64,000 nucleotides of DNA from JAJDTQ01 sp965204235 (lineage in GTDB: Bacteria > Desulfobacterota > Binatia > UBA9968 > JAJDTQ01), in NCBI GenBank assembly GCA_965204235.1, contig OZ241979.1:2976001-3040000 (forward strand), in the 5' to 3' direction. The notes below the pieces were generated by a model, which was not told where the DNA came from, made no database searches, and saw only the letters and a program-made list of their open reading frames with translations. The position numbers were made by a program, and so were the translations under genes. Of the stretch, positions 16,638-25,350 are shown piece by piece. The stretch's first letter is position 1, and the number at the start of each line of letters is the position of its first letter.

Positions 16638-17348
16638 CTACCGGAGGTTCCGCGGCGCAGACTCCCGGGTCCCTTCCACAGCCGCGGTCGGCGAGGGTTG
16701 CCCGGACGGCGCCGGGGGACCGAACGGCCTGCCGACGATGCCGGACGAGACGATGAACTTGAATGCCTCCTCCACGTTGTAGTCGGTGTCGATGACCTCG
16801 GTTTCCGGCACCTGGACGAGGAAGCCGGAAGTCGGGTTCGGCGTGGTGGGCACGAAGACCGACAACAGCGTGCCGGAGGAGGACAGGTCGAAAGGGTCGG
16901 GTCGCCGGGTCGCCACGAACCCCATCATCCAGACGCCCTGCTTGGGATATTCCAGCAGCACCACGCGCTGGAAGCTGCGGTTGGGGCCGTGGAGGGTCTC
17001 GACCATCTGCTTCACCGCGCCGTAGATGCTGCTCACCAACGGCAGGCTCATGACGATCTGGTTGAGGGCCGTCAGGATGCGTCGGCCGATGACGTTGGCG
17101 CCGAACAGCCCCATGCAGAAGATCAGCGCCAGGGCCAGGAGCAGGTTGATGAACGGGACCAGCGGCTGGAGCCAACGCAGGTCGTCGAGGTCGAGGAAGG
17201 ACAGGAGGCCGAGGAGGATCGGCGCGCCCGCGTCGTTGAGCAGGTTGAACAGGAACGCGATGAGGATATAGGTGACGAACAGCGGGATCAGGATCAGGAA
17301 CCCCGTGATCATCGTGTTGCGCAGGAAGTGCGGTTTCTTGGCTTGCAT
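16638..17348 (-). CDS. DUF502 family membrane protein
   Basis: The 236-residue inner-membrane protein has two long hydrophobic helices (TMITGFLILIPLFVTYILIA and an ALALIFCMGLFG helix). They are followed by a soluble domain with the DUF502 hallmarks LPLVSSIYGAVKQMVETL, VVLLEYPKQGVWMMGF, LLSVFVPTTPNPTSGF and a terminal VSSGIVG. The biochemical role of the family is unknown. It converges on the GTPase gene (22-bp gap) and diverges from treT. Confidence 0.85.
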   Translation of the reverse strand: MQAKKPHFLRNTMITGFLILIPLFVTYILIAFLFNLLNDAGAPILLGLLSFLDLDDLRWLQPLVPFINLLLALALIFCMGLFGANVIGRRILTALNQIVMSLPLVSSIYGAVKQMVETLHGPNRSFQRVVLLEYPKQGVWMMGFVATRRPDPFDLSSSGTLLSVFVPTTPNPTSGFLVQVPETEVIDTDYNVEEAFKFIVSSGIVGRPFGPPAPSGQPSPTAAVEGTRESAPRNLR

Positions 17349-17459
17349 CGCGACGGACCCTCGACGGGAATGGCGAGTCAGCGGCTCGGCAACCGGGAAT
17401 ACATACTCGAACCGGCCGCCGGTGGCAAGAGGGAACTTGCCCGGGCCGCCGCCATCCTA

Positions 17460-17489
17460 TTGACATTTCCGTCTAACTTGTCGTATGAT
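17460..17489 (+). promoter_or_regulatory. Sigma-70-type promoter for treT
   Basis: TTGACA (17460-17465), 18 bases, then TATGAT (17484-17489): a full -35 match and five of six at -10. The predicted transcription start is near 17496, 38 bases before the preferred TTG start codon. It lies in an AT-richer pocket. Confidence 0.75.
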
Positions 17490-17533
17490 CTAAGGAATTG
17501 GTGCCCATTTTCACGGCATTGGAGGACAAGGGC

Positions 17534-19021
17534 TTGACTTTCCTGAACGACGCGCCGGATACACTGGAATTTCCCCCGCCCGATGTTTCCCCGCCTCCAC
17601 CCGAGGTTTCCCTGCCCCCGCCCGAGGCCGTCAACGGCCGGAACGGGGTCTCCTCCGGCCTGGAAGAGCATCGGCCCGAAGCCTCCTTCGACCTCACCGA
17701 CTACGAGGAGGTCATCGGCAGGCCGCGGATGGAAGAGCTCAGGCGGCTGGCGGAGCCGTTGACGGACTACGGATGGGTGAACGTCAATTCCACCGCGGTG
17801 GGCGGAGGGGTGGCCGAGATGCTTCGCAGCGCCGTTCCCCTGGCCCGGTTGCTGGGGGTCGATGCCCGCTGGTGCACCATTCGCGGCAACCGCGAGTTCT
17901 TCCAGGTCACCAAGAAGTTCCACAACCTGCTCCAGGGAGCGGGGGAGCCCATTTCCCTGGAAGAGATCTTCGGCGCCTACCTGGACACCATCGACGAGAA
18001 CGCCTGCAACACGTTCATCGCTTCCGACCTCACCGTGGTCCACGACCCGCAGCCCGCGGCCCTGATCATGAACGCGCCGATCTTCGGCAACGTGATCTGG
18101 CGTTGCCACATCGACACTTCGGCGCCGGACAAGACCGTCTGGCGGTTCCTCCTGCCGTACGTCAACCACTGCGACGGCGCGGTCTTCACCATGCGCGAGT
18201 TCGTGGGCCCGGGTCTCAAGGTTCCGGTCTATGAGGTCATGCCGTGCATCGACCCCCTGGCGGAGAAGAACCGGCGCTACACCCGGACCCAGGCCCTGGA
18301 CGTCCTGCAGCCGCTGTTCGAGGCCCACCAGGTGGACCCCGGACGGCCCATACTGGCGGCGATTTCCCGCTACGACCGCCACAAGAACCAGGGCGCCATC
18401 CTGGAGGCTTTCCAGCGTCTGGGCCGGGAGCGCCGGCGCGACCCGAAGCCGTACCTCGTCTTCATCGGGAACACCGCGTCCGACGACCCGGAAGGGGACG
18501 ACGTCCTGAACGAACTGAGGCGGCAGGCGGGGGACCACCCGGACGTCCGGTTCTGGGTCAACGTGGAGGACAACGACCGGGTGGTGGGCGCCCTGATGCG
18601 CGTCGCTCACGGCTTCGTCCACGTCTCGACCCGGGAGGGCTTCGGCCTGGTGGTGGCCGAGGCCCTTTGGCAGGGGGCGCCGGTCATCGGCTCCCGGGTG
18701 GGCGGCATCAAGCGGCAGGTCATCGACGGCGTGACCGGCCACCTGGTGGATCCGCTGGACATCGACGCCATCGCCTCCCGCATGGCCGCGGTCCTGGACG
18801 ACGTCGAAGCCGCGGCCGCCCTCGGCCGCCGGGGACGGGAGCACGTCCGCCGACACTTCCTGCTGCCGGAGCTGGTCAAGCGCTACCTGGTCCTCATGAG
18901 GTACCACTCCCGGGTCAGCGAGGAGTTGCCCCCGTTCCGGTACGACCACCTGACCCACAGCGACATCGTCCGCGCGTTCCGCCGCCCGCATCCGCAGTTG
19001 CCGGACTGGAGCGGACAGTGA
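17534..19021 (+). CDS. treT: Trehalose synthase TreT-like GT-B glycosyltransferase
   Basis: The 495-residue enzyme is of the glycosyltransferring trehalose synthase type, which joins NDP-glucose and glucose to make trehalose reversibly. Family segments are VNVNSTAVGGGVAEMLRS, RGNREFFQVTKKFHN, VVHDPQPAALI, WRCHID, FTMREFVGPGL, the donor-site AISRYDRHKN and STREGFGLVVAEALWQGAPVIG. I prefer the TTG at 17534 (GGAGG eight bases before) over the GTG at 17501. The first 40 residues carry a proline-rich repeat (PPPDVSPPPPEVSLPPPE), which is unusual. A strong promoter precedes it. Confidence 0.83.
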   Translation: MTFLNDAPDTLEFPPPDVSPPPPEVSLPPPEAVNGRNGVSSGLEEHRPEASFDLTDYEEVIGRPRMEELRRLAEPLTDYGWVNVNSTAVGGGVAEMLRSAVPLARLLGVDARWCTIRGNREFFQVTKKFHNLLQGAGEPISLEEIFGAYLDTIDENACNTFIASDLTVVHDPQPAALIMNAPIFGNVIWRCHIDTSAPDKTVWRFLLPYVNHCDGAVFTMREFVGPGLKVPVYEVMPCIDPLAEKNRRYTRTQALDVLQPLFEAHQVDPGRPILAAISRYDRHKNQGAILEAFQRLGRERRRDPKPYLVFIGNTASDDPEGDDVLNELRRQAGDHPDVRFWVNVEDNDRVVGALMRVAHGFVHVSTREGFGLVVAEALWQGAPVIGSRVGGIKRQVIDGVTGHLVDPLDIDAIASRMAAVLDDVEAAAALGRRGREHVRRHFLLPELVKRYLVLMRYHSRVSEELPPFRYDHLTHSDIVRAFRRPHPQLPDWSGQ

Positions 19022-19070
19022 CGTTCTCGGCGTCCGGAGGTCCCGCGGCCCGCGGACGCCGCATTTCCTG

Positions 19071-19099
19071 TTTACAATCGCGTTGAGATTTCGTAACTT
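19071..19099 (+). promoter_or_regulatory. Candidate promoter for the HU gene
   Basis: TTTACA (five of six at -35), 17 bases, then TAACTT (three of six at -10), about 50 bases upstream of the HU start codon. This is plausible but not strong. Confidence 0.4.
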
Positions 19100-19150
19100 G
19101 CACAGGAACTTGAAGGCGCCCCGTTCCAAGGGGCTCACGGAGGGAGATGC

Positions 19151-19456
19151 ATGGCAGCAGCGAAGATGACCCAGGCAAAGATCGTGGCCGACCTGGCGGC
19201 AAAGTGCGACCTCGACAAGCGCGTCGCGAAGGAGTTTCTGGACAACTTGGCGGCTTTGGCCGTCAAGGAGACGAAGAAGAACGGAGTCTTCATCGTACCG
19301 GGCATCGGGCGGCTGGTGAAGACCAACAGGAAGGCCCGCATGGGGCGCAATCCGGCTACGGGTGAATCCATCAAGATACCCGCGAAGAGGGTCGTCAAGT
19401 TCCGGATTGCCAAGGCCTGTCAGGAAGCCATCGTACCGCCCAGGAAACCCCGATAG
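19151..19456 (+). CDS. HU/IHF family DNA-binding protein
   Basis: The 101-residue nucleoid protein has the helical dimerisation half (KIVADLAAKCDLDKRVAKEF), the beta-arm entry VFIVPGIGRLVKTNRKARMG, the conserved RNPATGESIKIPA arm-tip motif with its intercalating proline, and the C-terminal KVVKFRIAKA helix. A lysine-rich Ala tail precedes the fold, and KPR closes it. GGAGGGAG lies just before the ATG. It binds and bends DNA nonspecifically. The CHAD gene follows 25 bases later on the same strand. Confidence 0.9.
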   Translation: MAAAKMTQAKIVADLAAKCDLDKRVAKEFLDNLAALAVKETKKNGVFIVPGIGRLVKTNRKARMGRNPATGESIKIPAKRVVKFRIAKACQEAIVPPRKPR

Positions 19457-19480
19457 GGCGTCGTCCGGGCGTTCTTCTCC

Positions 19481-20533
19481 GTGGCGGAAGCGCGCGGGAA
19501 GATGCACTGGACGACCGCGGGCGTGACGAAGGACCCGTTCCCCGCAACGGCGGGGGAGGGACCGCGGGCCGGGGGCGAGTCTTCCGGCTCCGTCGCCGCA
19601 GCCGATGCGCTCCGCGCCGAGTTGTGGGCCCAGTACCTGACGGTGCGCCGCAACGAAGAGGGTATCCTCGACGACACGGACACGGAGTCCCTGCACGACT
19701 TCCGGGTCGCGGTTCGGCGCGCTCGGTCCGTACTCGGACAGTTCGGGGGCGTCTTTGCGCCGGAACCCGCGGCCCGGCTCCGGCGCGTCCTGTCATGGTT
19801 CGGCAGGTCCACCGGTAAGCTGAGGGACTTGCACGTCTATCTGGCGCATGAGGCGGCGTACAGGGGGATGCTTTCGGGACCCCTGGCGCAGGACCTCGCG
19901 CCGCTGTTCGACTTCGTCCGGCGGGAGCGGGGAGCGGCCCTTCGCGGGTTGGCGGACGTCATGCGTTCGCCCGAGTACGAGGCCGCACTCCGGCAGTGGC
20001 GCGAATGCGTCGAGGATCCGGCCGCCCTCGGTCCTCGGGGCTCCGAACCGGTCCTGCAACTGGCCGGGGCGCGTGTGGCGAAGAAGTGCCGGGCAGTCCT
20101 GGAGCAGGGCCATCGACTCCGGGGCCGCGCCGACGCCGCGGACCTCCATTCCCTGCGGATCGAGTGCAAGAAGCTCCGTTACCTCCTGGAGATGCTCGCG
20201 GACCTGATGCCCGAGGCCAGAGCGGCCGTGCATGGCCTGAAGAAGCTCCAGGACGCGCTGGGGCGCATCCAGGATCTCACCGTGCACGAGTCCCGGAGCT
20301 TGGACTTCGCCCGTGCCGCGTCCTCCGCGGGGAGCGGCGGCGTGCTGCCGGCCGTCGAGGTGCTGGCCTCGCGCATGCGGGTGGAGAGGGAGTTGGCCTG
20401 CGCCGAGGTTCCGGGGTTGGTGGCCCGGTTCGACCGCGGCCTGCGTGGAACCGAGCCTCCTTACGTCATGCTGCTCCCGTGGCTGCGCCGGATACGGGAG
20501 CCTGGCGCAGCGGAAACATCGCGGCGCCGATGA
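19481..20533 (+). CDS. CHAD domain protein (polyphosphate-associated)
   Basis: The 350-residue protein consists mainly of a CHAD domain, an all-helical bundle lined with basic residues that binds polyphosphate and can target proteins to polyP granules. The two hallmark repeats are present: LHDFRVAVRRARSVL...TGKLRDLHVYL in the first half and LHSLRIECKKLRYLLEML...LGRIQDLTVHE in the second. No CYTH domain is fused. The start is either the GTG at 19481 or the ATG at 19502. Its 3' end overlaps the convergent polyphosphate glucokinase gene by 68 bp, and ppk1 lies 7 kb away, supporting a role in polyphosphate physiology. Confidence 0.82.
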   Translation: MAEARGKMHWTTAGVTKDPFPATAGEGPRAGGESSGSVAAADALRAELWAQYLTVRRNEEGILDDTDTESLHDFRVAVRRARSVLGQFGGVFAPEPAARLRRVLSWFGRSTGKLRDLHVYLAHEAAYRGMLSGPLAQDLAPLFDFVRRERGAALRGLADVMRSPEYEAALRQWRECVEDPAALGPRGSEPVLQLAGARVAKKCRAVLEQGHRLRGRADAADLHSLRIECKKLRYLLEMLADLMPEARAAVHGLKKLQDALGRIQDLTVHESRSLDFARAASSAGSGGVLPAVEVLASRMRVERELACAEVPGLVARFDRGLRGTEPPYVMLLPWLRRIREPGAAETSRRR

Positions 20534-21251
20534 TGCCCGCGGCGTTCCCGAGGCGCGCCGCTTCCACGCGGCAGCCGACGCCCTCGAGGTAGGGAAGGAA
20601 CTTCTCCGGCCTCTTGCTGACCCCGCCCCCGATGATGAACAGATCGACCCCGAGAAGGTATTCCACATGGACGAGGTAGTGGTTCAACCTCTTGCCCCAT
20701 TTCTTCCAGCTCAGGCCCCTGGCGGTCCGTACGTTGGCCGCGGCCCTCTTCTCCGCGGCCTGGCCGCGCTGTTGGAGATGGCCCAGTTCGGTGTCCGGCA
20801 GGAGGACGCCGTCGCGGAAGACCGCGGTGCCGATGCCGGTGCCCAGGGTGATCATCATCACGGTCCCGCCCGCGCCCCTTCCGGCGCCGAACTCGAACTC
20901 CGCCAGTCCCGCGGCGTCGGCGTCGTTGCCCACGGCCACGCGGGATACGTTCATCCCGGCCTTGAGCCGGGCGGCGAGGTCGTAGCCGATCCAGGATGAA
21001 TCGAGGTTCGGGGCCCGCTCGACCCGCCCCCTCTTGACCAGGCCGGGGAAGCCGCAACCGACGGTCCCGCGCCATTGCAGTTGCCGCTGCAATTCCACGA
21101 CGGTCTCCATGACCGCTTCCGGCGTTGCGGGTTGCGGCGTGGGGAGCCGCAGCCGCTCCGTCGTCATCCGTCCGCTCCGGGTCTCGATCAACGCCGTCTT
21201 GACCCCGGTGCCGCCGATGTCGATGCCCATGACCATGTCTTCCTGGCTCAT
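20466..21251 (-). CDS. ppgK: Polyphosphate glucokinase (ROK family)
   Basis: The 261-residue ROK-family kinase phosphorylates glucose using polyphosphate (and in some members ATP). Evidence: the N-terminal phosphate loop MGIDIGGTGVKTALIE, catalytic VGNDADAAGLAE, LGTGIGTAVFRDG, LPDTELGHL, the PPGK-type segment LSWKKWGKRLNHYLVHVEYL and GGGVSKRPEKFLPYL. The last two distinguish PpgK from ordinary ROK glucokinases. AGGAGG precedes the ATG at good spacing. It converges on the CHAD gene with 68 bp of overlap. Together with Ppk1 nearby it provides a route from polyphosphate into sugar phosphate. Confidence 0.9.
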   Translation of the reverse strand: MSQEDMVMGIDIGGTGVKTALIETRSGRMTTERLRLPTPQPATPEAVMETVVELQRQLQWRGTVGCGFPGLVKRGRVERAPNLDSSWIGYDLAARLKAGMNVSRVAVGNDADAAGLAEFEFGAGRGAGGTVMMITLGTGIGTAVFRDGVLLPDTELGHLQQRGQAAEKRAAANVRTARGLSWKKWGKRLNHYLVHVEYLLGVDLFIIGGGVSKRPEKFLPYLEGVGCRVEAARLGNAAGIIGAAMFPLRQAPVSGAATGAA

Positions 21252-21341
21252 CGTTCCTCCTGTTGGCGCGTGCGGCTACTCATGGAATCCCCAATCGTCT
21301 ATCATCAATGAAACGTATGGGGAACGCAACACACGGAAGCC

Positions 21342-23303
21342 ATGCTTAACGTCCTCACCAGCCTGGTGGCGGTCCTGGCCCTCACGGTGGCCACGGTCTT
21401 CGCCTTCCACAAGCTGAGGCTCCCCACGGTGGTGGGCTTCCTTGCCGTCGGCGTGGTCATGGGGCCCCACGGCTTCAGCGTGATCGGGCACGGCGCCGAG
21501 GTCGAGTTGTTGGCGGAGATCGGCATCGTGCTGCTGCTCTTTTCCATCGGCCTGGAGTTCTCCTTCGAACGTTTCCTCCAGGTGAAGACCGTGGTCATCC
21601 TGGGCGGCTCGCTGCAGGTGGTCCTGACGGTGCTGGCGGTGATGGCCGCGGGGGTCCATTTCGGATACCCCCCGCGCATCAGCTTCTTCTTCGGGCTGCT
21701 CGCGTCCCTCAGCAGCACCGCCATCGTGCTCAAGATCTACAGCGACCGAAAGGAGCTCTCGGCGCTCCACGGTCGGCTCGCCGTGGGCACGCTCCTGCTG
21801 CAGGACATCATCGCCGTACCCATGATGCTGTCGTTGCCGGTGCTGGGCGAGACCGAGGCGTTCTCGCTCCGGGTGGTGGGCCTGACCCTGGGCAAGTCGG
21901 CGTTGGCCGTGGCCCTCATCTTCACCGCCTCCCGGTTCATCGTGCCGTGGTTCCTGCACCAGGTGGCGCGGCTGCGGAACCAGGAGATCTTCGTCCTGTT
22001 CGTGTTGCTCATCTGCCTCGGGACCGCCTGGTTGGCTTACCAGTCGGGCATCTCCCTTGCCCTGGGGGCGTTCGTCGCGGGCCTGCTCATCTCCGATTCG
22101 GACTACAGCCACCAGGTGATCTCCGACGTCCTCCCCCTGAGGGACAGCTTCGCCGGCATCTTCTTCATCTCCATCGGGATGCAGGTGGACCTCGGTTTCG
22201 TGCGCGAAGAACTCTCCCTGATCGGCGCGGCGTGGCTGCTGCTGGTGCTCATCAAGGGAGGCGTCATCACCGTCGTCTTCTCGTTGCTGCAGCGTTCGTT
22301 CCGTATGGGTCTCCTGTTGGGCATGGCCCTGGCCCAGGTCGGCGAGTTCTCGCTCATCCTCGCGCGGATGGGGGGCTCTTTCGACCTCCTTTCACCCGAC
22401 CAGGAGCAGGTCTTCCTCGCCACCGCGATCCTGAGCATGCTGGCGACCCCCCTGTTGATCCTCGGCGGCGGGCGGTTGCGGTTCGCGCCGGGCCGCGGCG
22501 CCGCGGCCGGGAAGCCCCGGGCGGACCGCATGACCGGCCATGTGGTCATCGTCGGTTACGGTCTCAACGGACGGAACCTGGCCCGGGTCCTTCGCGAAGT
22601 GGCCATCCCCTACCGGGTGCTGGACCTCAACCCCCAGGTGGCCCGACGGGTCCGGTACGAGGGGGAGAAGATCGACTTCGGCGACGCCACGCGCCCTGCG
22701 GTCCTTGCCGGGATGGGCATGGCCCGGGCCCGGGCGCTGGTGGTGGCCATCAGCGACGCCGCGGCCACGTCCCGCATCGTCTCCCACGCGCGGCGGTTGA
22801 ACCCCCAGGTCCACATCATCGTGCGGACGCGGTACGTGGCCGAGATCCCGCGCCTGACCCGCCTCGGCGCCAACGAGGTCATACCGGAGGAGTTCGAGAC
22901 CTCGGTGGAGATCTTCGCGCGGGTACTGCAGGAATACCACGTGCCGCGCAACGTCATCGCCCAGCAGGTGGAGATGGTGCGCCGGGAAAGCTACCGCATG
23001 CTGCGCGGGCTCAGGCTGGAAGGCAAGAGCCTGGACCGGTTCAGCCAGTTCCTCACCGGCGCCACCGCGGATACGTTCCTGGTGCAGGAGGGCGCGCCGG
23101 GGGCGTCCTGCACCATCGGCGAGCTCAAGGATCGCTTCCAGGGGAGGACCAGCGTGTTGGCGCTCGTCCGCGACGGCGCTTCGGTGGAGAGTCCGCCCAT
23201 GGACTACCGGCTGCGGCCGGACGACATCCTGGTGTTGCTCGGAAGCCACGCGGACCTGGATCGGGCCGTGCAACTCCTCACCGCGCCGACCCCGGAGGAG
23301 TAG
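21342..23303 (+). CDS. Kef-type cation:proton antiporter with RCK domains (CPA2)
   Basis: The 653-residue protein has a 12-13 helix CPA2 exchanger domain (to about residue 385) with LAEIGIVLLLFSIGLEFSF and GAFVAGLLISDSDYSHQV. A TrkA-N nucleotide-binding domain follows (GHVVIVGYGLNGRNLARVL, about 398-520), then a TrkA-C domain (about 560-650). The architecture matches KefB/KefC/YbaL potassium efflux systems gated by nucleotide or glutathione adducts. No KefF/KefG ancillary gene is adjacent. A family A element abuts the stop codon. Confidence 0.88.
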   Translation: MLNVLTSLVAVLALTVATVFAFHKLRLPTVVGFLAVGVVMGPHGFSVIGHGAEVELLAEIGIVLLLFSIGLEFSFERFLQVKTVVILGGSLQVVLTVLAVMAAGVHFGYPPRISFFFGLLASLSSTAIVLKIYSDRKELSALHGRLAVGTLLLQDIIAVPMMLSLPVLGETEAFSLRVVGLTLGKSALAVALIFTASRFIVPWFLHQVARLRNQEIFVLFVLLICLGTAWLAYQSGISLALGAFVAGLLISDSDYSHQVISDVLPLRDSFAGIFFISIGMQVDLGFVREELSLIGAAWLLLVLIKGGVITVVFSLLQRSFRMGLLLGMALAQVGEFSLILARMGGSFDLLSPDQEQVFLATAILSMLATPLLILGGGRLRFAPGRGAAAGKPRADRMTGHVVIVGYGLNGRNLARVLREVAIPYRVLDLNPQVARRVRYEGEKIDFGDATRPAVLAGMGMARARALVVAISDAAATSRIVSHARRLNPQVHIIVRTRYVAEIPRLTRLGANEVIPEEFETSVEIFARVLQEYHVPRNVIAQQVEMVRRESYRMLRGLRLEGKSLDRFSQFLTGATADTFLVQEGAPGASCTIGELKDRFQGRTSVLALVRDGASVESPPMDYRLRPDDILVLLGSHADLDRAVQLLTAPTPEE

Positions 23304-23304
23304 G

Positions 23305-23416
23305 GGAACCTCTGGGGAAAGCGCGTCCTTCGACTTCGCTACGCTACGCTCAGGACGAACGGGGTTTTTCGCTTCGCTACGCTCGGGATGAACGGGGCAA
23401 TCGTTCAGGGTTTCCC
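23305..23416. repeat. Family A element with partially duplicated core
   Basis: It starts GGAACCTCTGGGG two bases after the antiporter stop codon and ends CAATCGTTCAGGGTTTCC. The TTCGCTTCGCTACGCTC core appears twice (once with AGGACGAACGGGG, once with GGGATGAACGGGG). Confidence 0.7.
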
Positions 23417-23451
23417 GGGAAGGGCAGCCGCGGCGAGGCGGCCGAGGCCGG

Positions 23452-25206
23452 TCAGGGCACGGGGTCCGCAGGCTCGGAGAACCGCCCCGAGCCCGCGAAG
23501 CGCAGGCTGAGGATCACCACGGGCGCCAGACCCGCGGCCACGATGACCAGGGCGGCCGCGGCCGCCTGCTCGAACGCCTCGTAGGAGGCGTATTCATAGA
23601 CGTGGGTCGCCAGAGTGTCGAAGTTGAAGGGGCGCAGGATCAGCGTCATGGGCAACTCCTTCATGCCGTCCACGAAGACCAGCATGGCGCCGGTCAACAG
23701 GCTGCTCCGCAGCAGGGGGACGTGGATACGGGCCAGCACCCCTCCGGGACGGTGTCCCAGCGACCGGGCCGCGGCGTCCATGTTGGGAGTGACCTTGGTC
23801 AGGCCCGCTTCCAGGGAGCCGAAGGACAAGGCCACGAACCGTACCGTGCAGGCGAAGACCAGGGCGCAGAGGGTGCCGCTGAAGAGCAACCCGGTGGGTG
23901 CGCCGAACCAGGCGTCCATGAACCCGTCGATGGTGTTGTCCAGTGCGGCGGCGGGTATCAGGACCCCTACGGCGAGCACGACCCCGGGCACGGTGTAGCC
24001 GATGCTGGCCAGGCGCGCCACCGTCCTGACCGGGGCGGCGCCGGACAGGCGGGCGCCGTAGGCCAGGAAGAGGCCGGCGCACAGGCAGGCCAGCGCGGCC
24101 ATGCCGGCCACCGCGACGCTGTTGCAGGCGAGGGCGAGGGTGTTGACGCCTGCCGCGGCGTCGGCGCCGACCGCGGAGGCGGCCATGAGCGCGGCCGGAA
24201 CGGCGAACCCCAGGGCCAGGGGCGTGGCGCAGGTCCCCAGGGCGAGGGCGCCCCGGACGCCCCGGAGCCTTGCCGGGGAGTGGCGCCGCGGCGCGTGGTG
24301 GTCGGCCTGGTAGCGGCGCCGGCCCCGGGCGGTCCTTTCCAGGGTGGCCAGCACCAGCACCAGCACCAGCAGCATGGACGCCAACTGGGCCGCGGCGGGG
24401 GCGTTGTTCATGCCGAACCAGACACGGTACACGCCGACGGTCAGGGTCTGGACCGCGAAGTAGTCCACCGTGCCGAAGTCGTTCAGCGTCTCCATCAACG
24501 CCAGCAGCACGCCCACCGCAATGGCCGGCCGGGCCAGCGGCAGGGCCACTCGGGCGAAGCAGTTCCAGGTCCCGAGCCCGAGCCCGCGGGCGGCATCCCA
24601 CAGGCTCTGGGACTGCTCGACGAACGCCGACCGGGCCAGCAGATAGACGTACGGGTAGAGGACCAGGGACAGGAACGTCACGGCTCCGCCCAGGGAGCGG
24701 ACCTCGGGGAACCAGTAGTCGTGGGGACTCCGCCAACCGAACAGTTGGCGCAGGCCCGTCTGCACCGGACCGGCGAACTCCAGCACGTCCGTGTAGGTGT
24801 ACGCCGCGATGTACGAGGGCATGGCCAGCGGCAGCAGCAGCGCCCATTGCAGCACGGAACGGCCCGGGAACTCGAACATGGTGACCAGCCACGCAGTGCC
24901 CACGCCGATGAGCAGCACGCCCGCGCCCACGCCGATGATGAGGCAGAGGGTCTGGCCCACGTAGTTGCCGAGGACCGTGGCGCCGAGGTGGGGCCAAGCG
25001 TCGCCGCTGCCCTCCATGGCGATTCCCAGCACCGCGAGGATCGGGCTGGTGAGCACCAGGGCCAGCGCGAGGACGCCCACGGTCCAACCGCTGACCGAAG
25101 GAAGCCGTGAGGCGGCGACTTTGGCGAGCACGCGCCCGGCCGCGGGTTCCGCGGTCGCCGGTTCCGTCACCGGAAGGGTCTGGGCGCGCTGCTCGATGGT
25201 GGTCAT
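23452..25206 (-). CDS. Iron-type ABC transporter permease (FbpB/ThiP-like double permease)
   Basis: The 584-residue inner-membrane protein is made of two fused binding-protein-dependent permease modules, as in FbpB, SfuB and CysT-like Fe3+ importers. The cytoplasmic EAA-loop motif occurs twice: LWDAARGLGLGTWNCFARVALPLARPAI in the first half and MDAAARSLGHRPGGVLARIHVPLLRSSL in the second. About 12 hydrophobic helices are visible. The expected ATPase and periplasmic iron-binding protein are not adjacent: the neighbours are the Kef antiporter and SpeA. The components may therefore be encoded elsewhere. Confidence 0.85.
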   Translation of the reverse strand: MTTIEQRAQTLPVTEPATAEPAAGRVLAKVAASRLPSVSGWTVGVLALALVLTSPILAVLGIAMEGSGDAWPHLGATVLGNYVGQTLCLIIGVGAGVLLIGVGTAWLVTMFEFPGRSVLQWALLLPLAMPSYIAAYTYTDVLEFAGPVQTGLRQLFGWRSPHDYWFPEVRSLGGAVTFLSLVLYPYVYLLARSAFVEQSQSLWDAARGLGLGTWNCFARVALPLARPAIAVGVLLALMETLNDFGTVDYFAVQTLTVGVYRVWFGMNNAPAAAQLASMLLVLVLVLATLERTARGRRRYQADHHAPRRHSPARLRGVRGALALGTCATPLALGFAVPAALMAASAVGADAAAGVNTLALACNSVAVAGMAALACLCAGLFLAYGARLSGAAPVRTVARLASIGYTVPGVVLAVGVLIPAAALDNTIDGFMDAWFGAPTGLLFSGTLCALVFACTVRFVALSFGSLEAGLTKVTPNMDAAARSLGHRPGGVLARIHVPLLRSSLLTGAMLVFVDGMKELPMTLILRPFNFDTLATHVYEYASYEAFEQAAAAALVIVAAGLAPVVILSLRFAGSGRFSEPADPVP

Positions 25207-25350
25207 TGCGGTTCCGCCGGCGGGCCTCTCGTGGCCGCGGCCCGCCCAACGGACGAAGTCCTGCGCGTCCTCCCGTGCGGCGAGCCGGACCCCACACTAA
25301 CACAGGAAGTCGCAGTCCTCAAACCGTGAGTATTCGGTAACGGGAACTTT

